From NCBI RefSeq assembly GCF_020873915.1, contig NZ_JAHWGP010000034.1, forward strand, positions 1 through 64,000: a stretch of 64,000 nt of DNA, read 5' to 3'. Within the stretch, counting starts at the first letter, position 1; each line of letters opens with the position of its first letter. This document shows positions 17,931 to 26,302 of the stretch, piece after piece. The translations under genes and the position numbers were made by a program. This DNA comes from Streptomyces sp. DH5 (GTDB lineage: Bacteria; Actinomycetota; Actinomycetes; Streptomycetales; Streptomycetaceae). The notes below the pieces were generated by a model. It was not told where the DNA came from, did not search any database, and saw only the letters and a list, made by a program, of their open reading frames with translations.

Positions 17931-18335
17931 ATGCAGCACGATGAGATCGTCGGAAAAGTGCAGGCCCTCACTCGGCTGCCGGACCGGGGATCGGCCGAGA
18001 TGGCCACCCGTGCCGTGCTGACCACGCTGGCGGAGCGGCTGCCGTCCGGGCTCACGGGCCACGTCGCCGCCCAGCTGCCGCCGACCCTCGCGGCCCCGAT
18101 GCGGCAGGCCAGGCAGGACGTCGCGCAGGACGAGCGTTTCGGTCTGACGACGTTCGCCGGCCGGATCGCCGGCCGTGCGGAGACGGACGAGGACGCCGCG
18201 CTCCGGGAGGCCGCCGCCGTACTGGAGGTGCTGGACGCCGCCCTCGCTCCGGAGCTGACCGAGAAGGTGGTCGCGGCGCTGCCCAAGGACATCGGCGGCC
18301 TGCTGCCGTCGGGGCGGGCCGAGGAATCCGAGTGA
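17931..18335 (+). CDS. DUF2267-family protein
   Basis: A 134-residue soluble, acidic, mostly helical protein. The stretch ATRAVLTTLAERLPSGLTGH and the repeated pattern LPPTLAAPM place it in DUF2267, a small family often found with stress or cell-envelope genes; no biochemical role is established to my knowledge. ATG at 17931 is preferred over an ATG 21 bases upstream because AAGGGAGG lies just before it. It is followed after 12 bases by the hydrolase gene and is probably cotranscribed. Confidence 0.75.
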   Translation: MQHDEIVGKVQALTRLPDRGSAEMATRAVLTTLAERLPSGLTGHVAAQLPPTLAAPMRQARQDVAQDERFGLTTFAGRIAGRAETDEDAALREAAAVLEVLDAALAPELTEKVVAALPKDIGGLLPSGRAEESE

Positions 18336-18347
18336 GGAGGGCCGGGC

Positions 18348-18989
18348 ATGCTGTCGGCGACCGTGACGATCCCCTCGGGCGGAGCGGCCCTGGCCGGTGA
18401 CCTCGGGATCCCCGCCGGGGTGCGCGAGATGGTGCTGTTCGCGCACGGCAGTGGCAGCTCGCGGCACAGCCCCCGCAACCGGGCCGTCGCCGCCTCGCTG
18501 CGGTCGGCGGGCTTCGGCACGCTGCTCCTCGACCTGCTGACGGAGGAGGAGGAACGCGAGGACGCCGGGACGGGAGAGCACCGGTTCGACATCGGGTCGT
18601 TGTCACGGCGGCTGGCGCACGCGATCGACTGGCTGGAGCGGCGTCCGGACACCGTGGATCTTCCGGTGGGACTGTTCGGGGCCAGCACGGGTGCGGCGGC
18701 CGCGCTGGTGGCGGCGGCGGAGCGGCCCGGGCGGGTGTCGGCCGTCGTGTCGCGGGGCGGGCGTCCGGATCTGGCGGGTGACGCACTGGCACTGGTCGCC
18801 TCTCCGGTGCTGCTCGTCGTCGGGGGCGACGACGAGACGGTCCTCGGCCTCAACCGCCGGGCCGCGGAGCGGCTGCCCGGTGAACACCGGGTACACGTGG
18901 TGCCCGGCGCGACCCACCTCTTCCCCGAACCGGGGGCCCTCGAGGAGGTCGCCCGGCTCGCCGCCGAGTGGTTCGGTGAGCATCTGTGA
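18348..18989 (+). CDS. Alpha/beta hydrolase (dienelactone hydrolase-like)
   Basis: A 213-residue single-domain alpha/beta hydrolase. The nucleophile elbow GASTG puts the serine at residue 113; the acid is D161 or D162 in VVGGDDETV and the histidine is H190 in PGATHLFP. The N-terminus has the oxyanion-side motif FAHGSGSSR. Short proteins of this kind in actinobacteria often sit fused to or beside phosphoribosyltransferase or DUF2267 genes; substrate unknown. GAGGAGG lies eight bases before the ATG. Confidence 0.8.
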   Translation: MLSATVTIPSGGAALAGDLGIPAGVREMVLFAHGSGSSRHSPRNRAVAASLRSAGFGTLLLDLLTEEEEREDAGTGEHRFDIGSLSRRLAHAIDWLERRPDTVDLPVGLFGASTGAAAALVAAAERPGRVSAVVSRGGRPDLAGDALALVASPVLLVVGGDDETVLGLNRRAAERLPGEHRVHVVPGATHLFPEPGALEEVARLAAEWFGEHL

Positions 18990-18999
18990 CCGGGCGTGC

Positions 19000-19034
19000 G
19001 GCGAGCCGCAGCGGGGTGCGTGCTGCGGCTCGCC
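19000..19034. terminator. Bidirectional hairpin terminator
   Basis: GGCGAGCCGCAG (19000-19011) pairs perfectly with CTGCGGCTCGCC (19023-19034), 11-base loop, between the convergent hydrolase and axeA genes. Confidence 0.75.
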
Positions 19035-19044
19035 CTCGGCTGTG

Positions 19045-19092
19045 TGGTTCCGCGGCTGTGCGGTTCCGTGGTTCCGCGGCTGTGCGGTTCCG
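19045..19092. repeat. Two tandem copies of a 24-bp repeat
   Basis: The unit TGGTTCCGCGGCTGTGCGG followed by TTCCG occurs at 19045-19068 and again, identical, at 19069-19092. It lies between the hairpin and the axeA stop codon and is non-coding. Confidence 0.85.
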
Positions 19093-19096
19093 CCGT

Positions 19097-20104
19097 TCAG
19101 CTCGTGCGGCAGGTGACCGTCGGCCAGGTCCAGTTGCCGTTGGTCTGAATCGTCACCCCCCAGTTGTTGCCGCTGCCGTTGGACCGGGCGACGAGTGTCT
19201 GGCCGTCGGGGTAGGACGTGCTGACGTTCCACGTCGCCGAGACCTTCGCCGGTGACGGCACGTTCATGGTCACGGTCCAGTTGTTCGCGCCGGCGACCGA
19301 GACGTTGAGGTTGTAGCGGTCGCCCCAGCGGCTGCCGGCCGAGAGGGTCGCGGTGCACGACGTGTCACCGCCGCCACCGCCGTCCCCTCCCCCGCCGCCG
19401 GAGCCGTCCGGGGCCACCGCACGGCCGGTCTGCGGGGAGATCATGCCGGCGCACAGGCCCCGGGAGGCGAGGTTCTGCGCGATCCGCGGGATGGCGGCGA
19501 TGGTGTTGGCCGGCCAGTCGTGCATCAGGATCACCTGACCGTTGGTGAGCCGGGAGGCGGCCTGCACGATGGCGTCGGTGCTCGCGTTGTTCCAGTCCTG
19601 CGAGTCGACGTCCCAGATGACCTCGGTCAGGCCGTACTTGGCCTGCACCGAGCGCAACGTCGAGTTGGTCTCGCCGTACGGCGGCCGGAACAGCTTCGGC
19701 GTGCCGCCACCGGCGTTCGCGATCGCCTGCTGGGTGCGGGCGATCTCCGAGTCCATCTGGGACTGGCTCAGCTGGGTCATGTGGGGGTGGGTGTAACTGT
19801 GGTTGGCGACCCACATGCCCGCGTCGACCTGGGCCTTGACCAGGGCGGGGTTGGCGGCGGCGTACTGGCCCTGGTTGAACATCGTGGCCCGCAGCCCGTT
19901 CTGCCTGAGCGCATTGAGCAGGTTCGACGTGGAACCGGCCTGCGGGCCGTCGTCGAAGGTGAGTCCGACGTAGCCGTTGCAGGCGGCCGCGTGCGACTCG
20001 GGTGCGTTGACGGTCGACGTCACGGTTCCCGCCACGGTCAGTGCGGCGACGGCCAGGCCGGGGACCAGGTACCGGGTGACCGACTGTCCTTGTCCGGTGC
20101 TCAT
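19097..20104 (-). CDS. axeA: Secreted acetylxylan esterase (CE4) with xylan-binding CBM2
   Basis: A 335-residue exported protein. A signal peptide covers about the first 40 residues (hydrophobic core [16 protein letters not shown]-type cleavage region near ESHAAA). The CE4 polysaccharide-deacetylase motifs are all there: LTFDDGP with the metal-binding Asp pair, [22 protein letters not shown] and ILMHDW. A Gly/Ser/Asp linker leads to a C-terminal CBM2 beginning SCTATLSAG and ending TWPTVTC. Length, domain order and linkage to xlnB match Streptomyces AxeA. It starts 25 bases after the xlnB stop with GAGGAGGAC before the ATG, so the two are one operon. It removes acetyl groups from xylan so the xylanase can cut. 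Confidence 0.92.
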   Translation of the reverse strand: MSTGQGQSVTRYLVPGLAVAALTVAGTVTSTVNAPESHAAACNGYVGLTFDDGPQAGSTSNLLNALRQNGLRATMFNQGQYAAANPALVKAQVDAGMWVANHSYTHPHMTQLSQSQMDSEIARTQQAIANAGGGTPKLFRPPYGETNSTLRSVQAKYGLTEVIWDVDSQDWNNASTDAIVQAASRLTNGQVILMHDWPANTIAAIPRIAQNLASRGLCAGMISPQTGRAVAPDGSGGGGGDGGGGGDTSCTATLSAGSRWGDRYNLNVSVAGANNWTVTMNVPSPAKVSATWNVSTSYPDGQTLVARSNGSGNNWGVTIQTNGNWTWPTVTCRTS

Positions 20105-20129
20105 GTGCGGGGTCCTCCTCGGACGAGTG

Positions 20130-21146
20130 TCAGCCGGCGCTGCAGGAGACGGTCGGCCAGGTCCAGTTGCCGTTGGTCTGGATGGTGGTGCCCCAGTTGT
20201 TGCCGTTGCCGTTGGGCCTGGCGACGAGTGTCTGGCTGTCGGGGTAGGAGGCGCTGACGTTCCACGTCGAGGAGACCTTCGCCGGGGAGGGGACCCGCAT
20301 CGTCACGGTCCAGTCGCTGGATCCGCTCACCGAGACGTTGAGGTTGTAGCGGTCGCCGAACTTCTCGCCGGCCGACAGGGTGGCGTTGCAGCCGCCGTTC
20401 CCGCCGCCACCGCCACCGCCACCGCCTCCGCCACCGCCACCGCCACCGCCGGAGCCTTCGCTCACCGTGATGTTGGAGTTGCCGCTGCTCTGGTAGCCCT
20501 CGGTGGCCATGATCATGTAGTTGTGGTTGCCCAGGTTCATGCCCTTGCTCGCCCAGGCGTCGAAGTGGTTGCCGCTGGTGATGGTGCCGCCCGTGCGCTT
20601 GGACTGCCGGACGCTCCAGTACTGGTCGAAGGTCCTGGTGCCCTCGATGGAGGGGGCGTTGTACCGGGTCGTCTTGTAGATGTCGTACGTGCCGCCGTCG
20701 GTGGTGACGGTGCCCTTGTACTCGCCGGTGGGCCGGTAGGTGCCCCAGTTGTCGACGATGTAGTACTCGATGAGCGGGCCGGTGGTCCAGCCGTAGAGCG
20801 TCAGGTACGCGTTGCCGGACGGGTTGAAGCTGCCGGAGTAGTTGACGGTCTTGCGGCCGCCGGTGCTCCAGCCCTTGCCTGCGACGAAGTTGCCGGTGTT
20901 GCGCCACTGGGCGCTGTAGTTGCCGCCGGAGCCCAGGTCCATGGAGACGGTTCCCTGGGCGTCGGTCCAGAACGAGTACCACCAGCCGTTGTTGGTGCCG
21001 GTCTGGTTCGTGGTGACGGCGGCGGTGGCGGTGGTGGCGGTCAGGAGCAGCGCGCTGATGGCGGCCAGCGCGACGGTCCAGACACTTCTGACACTGAGCA
21101 GCAGGCGGCCGCGTCTGCGGCCCCCGGGACGGACGGGCACGTTCAT
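20130..21146 (-). CDS. xlnB: Secreted endo-1,4-beta-xylanase, GH11, with CBM2
   Basis: A 338-residue exported xylanase. A long basic signal peptide ([10 protein letters not shown], then [20 protein letters not shown]) precedes a GH11 beta-jelly roll. The two catalytic glutamates are E127 in EYYIVDNWG and E216 in MATEGYQS. A run of about 17 glycines links to a CBM2 nearly identical to that of AxeA. ATG at 21146 is chosen for the ribosome site CAGGAGG and the signal peptide; frames reading further upstream are non-coding. It heads the xlnB-axeA operon. The TTTCG/CGAAA dyad upstream suggests control by the same regulator as the bxl locus. Confidence 0.93.
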   Translation of the reverse strand: MNVPVRPGGRRRGRLLLSVRSVWTVALAAISALLLTATTATAAVTTNQTGTNNGWWYSFWTDAQGTVSMDLGSGGNYSAQWRNTGNFVAGKGWSTGGRKTVNYSGSFNPSGNAYLTLYGWTTGPLIEYYIVDNWGTYRPTGEYKGTVTTDGGTYDIYKTTRYNAPSIEGTRTFDQYWSVRQSKRTGGTITSGNHFDAWASKGMNLGNHNYMIMATEGYQSSGNSNITVSEGSGGGGGGGGGGGGGGGGGNGGCNATLSAGEKFGDRYNLNVSVSGSSDWTVTMRVPSPAKVSSTWNVSASYPDSQTLVARPNGNGNNWGTTIQTNGNWTWPTVSCSAG

Positions 21147-21223
21147 GTGGTGCGCCTCCTGTGACGGCTCGGTGGGGAGGTCGATGCCGGACAGTGTTGG
21201 CCTGTGCGCGTCAAGCGTCAACA

Positions 21224-21250
21224 CTTTCGGTCGATATTTCGAAATCTTCG
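21224..21250. promoter_or_regulatory. TTTCG/CGAAA operator-like region upstream of xlnB
   Basis: ATTTCGAAAT (21236-21245) is a perfect 10-bp palindrome, preceded by CTTTCGG (21224-21230) and followed by a TCTTCG. The same half-sites occur at 14571-14635. The rest of 21147-21575 holds no gene I can recognise. Confidence 0.6.
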
Positions 21251-21575
21251 TTGGATCGAGAGTGTGAGTCACTTCGAGTAAGCGCAGTTCAAGCGGTGCG
21301 TCGAAGCGGTTGCATACAGGGACGTCACACTTGGACGAAGGAACAGCTCGAAGGCTGACACCACATCACCGAATGTTTCGACGTCCTCGGCTCGCCTCGG
21401 GCCGGGTGTGGGAGATCCGCCGCCTCCCGCCCCCTCGTGCTGGATTCCCCCACCGGCGCGGTTCTGGCTGGCCAGGAGGGTGCACCGGCCCTCACGGTGA
21501 CGCGGGTCCGTCGACGTGCGCGGTGTCCTCGGGAGCGGCACCGCACGGGAGCAGAGACCCTTGAACGTGGCGGGA

Positions 21576-21724
21576 AAGCCGGCCGGAGACGGCCGTCGTG
21601 CAGTGAACCCCGCCGTCGCACTGGCGTGTGCGGGGGTGTTCGCCGCCCATCTTCCGGTGACGACGGTCGCGGTGAGTCTGCCGGTGATCCAGCATGCCTT
21701 CGGGGCGTCGACCGCGGAAGCGCA
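21576..21724 (+). pseudogene. 5' fragment of an MFS transporter gene
   Basis: The frame reads VNPAVALACAGVFAAHLPVT and then VAVSLPVIQHAFGAS, which is the first transmembrane helix and loop of a drug-type major facilitator. After about 21720 the coding similarity changes abruptly to an Lrp/AsnC-like sequence. Everything beyond the first helix is missing. Confidence 0.5.
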
Positions 21725-22041
21725 GGCTGGAACGGCTGCGCGGCACCGGCACCCTGTACCCGGCCGTGGAGTACGGCGGTGAGCCGCTCGGGGAGGAGGG
21801 CGAGGCGCTGCTGTGCTGACCGTCGCGCCGCGGGCGTTCGCGGCGGCGGGGGCGGCGGTGCGGGGTGGCCGGAGGTGCGGTTCGCCGCCGCCGTCACCGG
21901 ACGGACCTCGTGGTCTCGGCGCTCCGCCGCACCAGCGACGACCTCCACGCGTTCCTCGGCGAGAGGATCGGCGGCCTGGACGGCGTCCACACCGCGGAGA
22001 CGGTCCTCACCCTGCGCCGGGTCGAGGGCCTCACGGCCTGA
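21724..22041 (+). pseudogene. Lrp/AsnC-family regulator, 3' part, multiply frameshifted
   Basis: Three reading frames in succession give LERLRGTGTLYPAVEYGGEP, then LTVAPRAFAAAGAAVRG, then PEVRFAAAVTGRT / LVVSALRRTSDDLHAF and ERIGGLDGVHTAETVLTLRR. Joined, they form the effector-binding domain of an AsnC-type regulator. At least three single-base frame breaks are needed (near 21811, 21870 and 21907), so it cannot make a protein. The N-terminal helix-turn-helix is absent. Confidence 0.7.
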
Positions 22042-22062
22042 GCCCGGCCGGGGCGCACCGGA

Positions 22063-22686
22063 TCAGCCGGGTGTCGTCCAGCGGGGTGCGGTCTCCGCCC
22101 AGGCCGCGTCCCAGCGGGCCAGGTTGCGGCGGCGCAGCACGAGGCCGGCCAGGGCGTGGGCGGCGGCGCCTGCGAGGGCGACGCCCATGGCGGCGAGGAG
22201 CGCCCAGCCAGTGGTGCGGCTGCGGACCTCCTCGGAGGTGAGCGGCGGCTCCGTCGCCTCGCCGTCCTCGGTGATCCAGATGCGCACCGTGTTGTCGGCG
22301 GTCAGCCCGGGCCTGACCTCGGCGCGGGTGGTGCGGGTGCGGCCCTCTCGGGTGACGACTCGGACCTCGACCGGGTAGCGGGTGTGCTTCTCCTCGTCCG
22401 AGCCCGGCTCCGGGTGACGGGGCGCGTCCCGGGTGAGCGTCGCGTCCGTCTCGTACCGGGTCTGCGTCTGGTGGCGGGCGAGGTCCTCGTAGTGGCCGCG
22501 GGCGGCGTCACCGACGAGGGCGGCGGTCGCGGGCGCCACGGCCAGGACTGCGATCAGCACGCCGAGGCCGATCCAGGTCCGAAGCCGGTCGGTGCGACGG
22601 CGCAGGGGGTTGCGCCGCCAGCGCCACAGCAGGGGGCGCGGCGGTGGCCCTGGGGGCGGCTGTGCCGGAGGTGTGGCGCCCGCCAC
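22063..22686 (-). CDS. Rv1733c-like two-TM membrane protein
   Basis: A 207-residue protein. After a proline-rich cytoplasmic N-terminus and the basic motif RRNPLRRRTDRL comes a transmembrane segment (WIGLGVLIAVLAVAPATAAL), an external domain of about 90 residues with charged DATLTRDAP and VEVRVVTREG segments, a second transmembrane segment near ALLAAMGVALAGAAAHAL and a basic tail. This layout is that of actinobacterial Rv1733c-like proteins, of unknown function. GTG at 22686 is chosen for the upstream AAGGGAGAG; a longer frame to 22758 lacks a ribosome site. Confidence 0.65.
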   Translation of the reverse strand: MAGATPPAQPPPGPPPRPLLWRWRRNPLRRRTDRLRTWIGLGVLIAVLAVAPATAALVGDAARGHYEDLARHQTQTRYETDATLTRDAPRHPEPGSDEEKHTRYPVEVRVVTREGRTRTTRAEVRPGLTADNTVRIWITEDGEATEPPLTSEEVRSRTTGWALLAAMGVALAGAAAHALAGLVLRRRNLARWDAAWAETAPRWTTPG

Positions 22687-22807
22687 GTCATCTCTCCCTT
22701 CGTGCGAAGTCACGGGCCCTCGGAGTGGGCCGGGGGCCATCGGGGGGCCGGGGCCCATCGGAGCCGGCCGGAGGCCATCGGAGTCGGCCGGAGCCCGTCG
22801 GGGTGGA

Positions 22808-23611
22808 TCAGAGCGTTCCGGTGGCGGAAGGGTGGTGGTGGGCCGCGGCGAGGAGGCCGGCGGCGCCCCGGACGGCGGCGGTGTGCGGGGACGGCACCGG
22901 CTGGACCGCGCAGCCGAGGCTGTCGGGCAGGTCGCGGGTGATGTCGGGGCGCAGCGCGCCGCCGCCGGCCAGCAGGACGCCGCGGCGCAGGGCGGTGCGG
23001 GTGAGGGAGGTGCGGTCCTGCCGGAGCATCGCCGTCACCATGGCGGTCACCGCCTCGGTGATCAGTTCGGGTTCGGTGCCGTCGGAAAGGTCCCCGGTGC
23101 CCAGCGCGGTGCGGCGGGCGTCGGTCACCGCGCCGTCCGCGAGCAGCACCACCTCGGTGAGATGGGCGCCGATGTCCACGACCAGCAGCGGGCGGACGTG
23201 GTCGGCGCCCGCGGCCAGCGCCACCGCCCGCGCGCCGGGCACCGTCAGCACGGAGCGCGGTCGGAGGATCTCCACGGCCGCGCGGGCCGCCGTCCGGAAG
23301 GCGAGCCCGTCCAGCACCGGGGCCGTGAGGACGACCAGGGGACGGCCGATCCTGGGCAGCCGGTGGCCGAGCAGCCGGTCCAGCATGCGGGCCGTGCCGG
23401 CGGTGTCGACGATGGTGCCGCGCTGGATGGGGTGGACGGCGCCGCTTCCGGGGAAGGTCACGGTGGGCACGTCGAGGACCATCCCCCGCCCGGCGATCCA
23501 CGCGCGCGTGCGGGCGCTGCCCAGGTCGAGAGCGATACCTGAGCAGCGCCGGCACAGCGGCCAGTGCCGGTGACGTACGGGAGCCGGCCGGGAGTGCCGG
23601 ATCACGGTCAC
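22808..23611 (-). CDS. Short MreB/Hsp70-like actin-fold ATPase
   Basis: A 267-residue protein with actin/Hsp70-type nucleotide motifs: phosphate 1 in IALDLGSARTRAW, phosphate 2 in LLVVDIGAHLTEVVLL and the adenosine motif GVLLAGGGALRPDI. It is shorter than a classical MreB (about 340 residues), and it starts with a CRRC cysteine pair just before phosphate 1, which is unusual. GTG at 23611 overlaps the stop of the upstream zinc-finger gene as GTGA, so the two are coupled. Possibly a regulatory or vestigial MreB-like protein; filament formation cannot be judged from sequence. Confidence 0.65.
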   Translation of the reverse strand: MTVIRHSRPAPVRHRHWPLCRRCSGIALDLGSARTRAWIAGRGMVLDVPTVTFPGSGAVHPIQRGTIVDTAGTARMLDRLLGHRLPRIGRPLVVLTAPVLDGLAFRTAARAAVEILRPRSVLTVPGARAVALAAGADHVRPLLVVDIGAHLTEVVLLADGAVTDARRTALGTGDLSDGTEPELITEAVTAMVTAMLRQDRTSLTRTALRRGVLLAGGGALRPDITRDLPDSLGCAVQPVPSPHTAAVRGAAGLLAAAHHHPSATGTL

Positions 23612-23976
23612 CGGCCGGCCTCCCGCACCTGCTGGCAGCGCCCGCAGTAGCGGGCCTGGGGGACGATCAGCAGGCGGTGGCGTTCGACCGGGCGGCGGCA
23701 CAGATGGCAGGTGCCGTAGGTCCCGGAGTCCATCCGGGCGAGTGCCGCCTCGACGTCGGCGAGCACCATGCGCGCGGAGGCGGCGAGTTTGACGCCGACC
23801 TCGAGCTGGGCGGCGTCCGCCTGCCGGCGGCGGTCGTCCGCACGGGTCGTGGAGGCGAACTGCCGCAGCTGCTCCTGCCGGAACAGTCGCTGCTCGTGCA
23901 GGTTCTCGCGCAGCGCGGCGAGGTCCTCGGGGGTGAGGGCCGTGTCGGGCTCGTCGATGGTCTGATGGGACACCAC
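23608..23976 (-). CDS. DksA/TraR-family zinc-finger protein
   Basis: A 122-residue protein: a helical, charged N-terminus (coiled coil with RENLHEQRLFRQEQLRQF) followed by the C4 zinc finger CHLC...CGRC preceded by the family's GTYGTC motif. The coiled-coil tip lacks an obvious DxxDxA, which argues against a true DksA effect on RNA polymerase. GTG at 23976 has AAGGGG upstream. It overlaps the actin-like gene by four bases. Confidence 0.78.
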   Translation of the reverse strand: MVSHQTIDEPDTALTPEDLAALRENLHEQRLFRQEQLRQFASTTRADDRRRQADAAQLEVGVKLAASARMVLADVEAALARMDSGTYGTCHLCRRPVERHRLLIVPQARYCGRCQQVREAGR

Positions 23977-24024
23977 TGCACCCCTTGGGCAGAGCGGGCG
24001 AGAAGGACGGAACTAAGGGAACGA

Positions 24025-24351
24025 TCAGGCGGCGCGGCTCTGGCAGGCGACGCAGTACCGGGTGTGCGGGAGGATCTCCAGGCGCTCCGGCGGCACGGAC
24101 TTGGAGCAGCCCAGGCAGGTGCCGTAGGTGCCGTCCTCGACCCGGGCGAAGGCCTCGTCGATCTCCGTGAGGACGCGCTTGATGGCGTCCTTCTGGTTGG
24201 ACATCAGGTGGTCACCGGGGTTCTGCCCGGTGTCGTCCAGGGCCTTGAGCTGTGCGAGGCGGGTCGTTCGGGCGTGTTCGAGCCGCTGACGGACCTCGTC
24301 CGCGGCCGGGTTGACGGAGCGCGGTTCGGTGCGGGGCAGGTCGAGCGACAC
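24025..24351 (-). CDS. DksA/TraR-family zinc-finger protein
   Basis: A 108-residue relative of the preceding gene product, with EDGTYGTCLGC and YCVAC forming the zinc finger after a helical N-terminus with RLEHARTTRLAQLKALDD. GTG at 24351 follows GAGGAGG. The stop is about 50 bases before the start of the neighbouring copy, so both are probably on one transcript. The 272 bases upstream (24352-24623) separate it from the divergent kinase gene and hold both promoters; no clear boxes were found. Confidence 0.78.
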   Translation of the reverse strand: MSLDLPRTEPRSVNPAADEVRQRLEHARTTRLAQLKALDDTGQNPGDHLMSNQKDAIKRVLTEIDEAFARVEDGTYGTCLGCSKSVPPERLEILPHTRYCVACQSRAA

Positions 24352-24623
24352 GGAGGGGCCTCCTCAAGACGTACGGATGTTGCCTTCACCATCGCCCGTT
24401 TCCCGCTTGGGGCACATTGGGCGCGGTACCCATCTGTGACGGGTCCGAGGACCCACCCCGTACGGCATGGGCCGGGCGGGCCGGGGGAAATGGGGTGCGG
24501 GGCCCATCGACCCGGGAGGCGTACGCCGGGCACGCTGTGCGCTGTCCGCCGGGACCATGGGGGCCGCCGCCGCGGGACAATGGGCGGTGACCGACAGTAG
24601 AGGCAGACGAGAATGAGGAAGGC

Positions 24624-25619
24624 GTGACCTCCGTGTCCCTGTACTGGCGGATCTTCGGACTCAATGCCGTGGTGCTGGGCAGTGCCACGGCGCTGCTGCT
24701 GTGGGCTCCGGTGACCGTGTCCGTTCCGGTGCTGCTCACCGAGGCGGTGATCCTCGTGGGCGGGCTCGGTGTGATGCTCGTCGCCAACGCGGCCCTGCTG
24801 CGCATCGGGCTCGCCCCGCTGGACCGGGTGACCCGGCTGATGTCCACCGTCGACCTGCTGCGGCCGGGGCAGCGGCTGCCCGTGAGCGGCGGCGGGGAGG
24901 TGGCCGAGCTGGTCAGCTCCTTCAACGCGATGCTGGAGCGGCTCGAGGGGGAACGTGTCGCGAGCAGCGCCCGCGCCATCCTGGCCCAGGAGGGCGAGCG
25001 GCGCCGCATCGCCCAGGAGCTGCACGACGAGGTCGGGCAGAGCATGACCGCCGTGCTGCTGGCGCTGAAGCGGGCCGCGGACGAGGCGTCGGAGCCGCTG
25101 CGCGGTGAGCTCCAGCAGGCGCAGGAGATCACCCGGGAGAGCCTGGACGAGGTCCGCCGGCTGGTGCGCCGGCTCCGTCCGGGCGTACTGGACGACCTGG
25201 GTCTGGTCAGTGCGGTGACGTCACTGGCGACGGAGTTCTCCACGCACACCGGGCTGCGCGTGCGGCGCCGCTTCGACGCCGATCTGCCCGTGCTGGACCA
25301 CGAGACGGAATTGGTGATCTACCGTGTGGCACAGGAGAGTCTGACCAACGCCGCCCGGCACGCGGAGGCACGGAACGTGGAGGTGAGCCTGCGCGGCAGG
25401 GACGGCCGTGTCGTCCTCGAGGTGGCCGACGACGGGCGCGGCATCGGTGCCGCGCAGGAGGGTGCCGGTCTGCGCGGGATGCGGGAACGGGCGCTGCTGA
25501 TCGGGGCCGTGCTGGACATCTCCAGCGCGGACGGGAACACCCCGGCCTCCACCACCTTCGCACCAGGAATCGGGACGCGGGTCCGGCTCAGCGTGCCCGC
25601 CGTCAGGAAGCAGTCATGA
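24624..25619 (+). CDS. Membrane sensor histidine kinase, NarL/DesK type
   Basis: A 331-residue kinase. Two hydrophobic segments (about residues 8-28 and 33-58) with hardly any loop outside, a HAMP-like linker, then the HisKA_3 dimerisation box with phospho-acceptor H134 in RRIAQELHDEVGQ. The ATPase domain has the N box ESLTNAARHA, and the G boxes DDGRGIG and GLRGMRERA. The short external loop suggests sensing in the membrane or cytoplasm. GTG at 24624 follows GAGGAAGG. The stop overlaps the response regulator as ATGA. Confidence 0.88.
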   Translation: MTSVSLYWRIFGLNAVVLGSATALLLWAPVTVSVPVLLTEAVILVGGLGVMLVANAALLRIGLAPLDRVTRLMSTVDLLRPGQRLPVSGGGEVAELVSSFNAMLERLEGERVASSARAILAQEGERRRIAQELHDEVGQSMTAVLLALKRAADEASEPLRGELQQAQEITRESLDEVRRLVRRLRPGVLDDLGLVSAVTSLATEFSTHTGLRVRRRFDADLPVLDHETELVIYRVAQESLTNAARHAEARNVEVSLRGRDGRVVLEVADDGRGIGAAQEGAGLRGMRERALLIGAVLDISSADGNTPASTTFAPGIGTRVRLSVPAVRKQS

Positions 25620-26302
25620 CCCATCAGCAAACGCCCGCCGACCACCGGACGCAGCCGAAGATCCGGATCCTGCTCGCCGACGACCACGCTCTGGTGCGGC
25701 GCGGTGTCCGGCTCATCCTCGACCGGGAGCCGGACCTGGAGGTGGTGGCCGAGGCCGGTGACGGCGCGGAGGCCATCGCCATGGCCCGCACCCACGACGT
25801 CGACCTGGCGGTCCTGGACATCGCCATGCCGCGGCTGACCGGTCTGCAGGCCGCGCGTGAGCTGACCGCGCTGAAGCCGGGGCTGCGCATCCTGATGCTG
25901 ACGATGCACGACAACGAGCAGTACCTGTTCCAGGCGCTGAAGGCGGGCGCGGGTGGTTACGTGCTGAAGTCCGTCGCCGACCGCGATCTGGTCGCCGCCT
26001 GCCGGGCCGCGATGCGGGACGAGCCGTTCCTGTACCCGGGGGCGGTGACCGCGCTGATCCGCAACTACCTCGACCGGGTGCGGCACGGGGAGGAGGCGCC
26101 CGAGCAGTTGCTGACGCCCCGCGAGGAGGAGGTGCTGAAGCTCGTCGCCGAGGGGCACTCGTCGAAGGAGATCGCCGAGCTGCTGTTCATCAGCGTCAAG
26201 ACGGTGCAGCGGCACCGCGAGAACCTGCTGCACAAACTGGGGCTGCGGGACCGTCTCGAACTGACCCGTTACGCCATTCGCGCCGGACTCGTCGAGCCTT
26301 GA
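25616..26302 (+). CDS. LuxR/NarL-type response regulator
   Basis: A 228-residue regulator: receiver domain with ADDH near residue 21, phosphorylated aspartate D68 in LAVLDIAMP, the switch Thr in LTMHD and the conserved lysine in YVLKS. The C-terminal helix-turn-helix begins LTPREEEVLKLVAEG and includes IAELLFISVKTVQRHREN. It is the cognate partner of the overlapping kinase. Targets are unknown; the following gene and secDF are candidates by proximity. Confidence 0.9.
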   Translation: MTHQQTPADHRTQPKIRILLADDHALVRRGVRLILDREPDLEVVAEAGDGAEAIAMARTHDVDLAVLDIAMPRLTGLQAARELTALKPGLRILMLTMHDNEQYLFQALKAGAGGYVLKSVADRDLVAACRAAMRDEPFLYPGAVTALIRNYLDRVRHGEEAPEQLLTPREEEVLKLVAEGHSSKEIAELLFISVKTVQRHRENLLHKLGLRDRLELTRYAIRAGLVEP

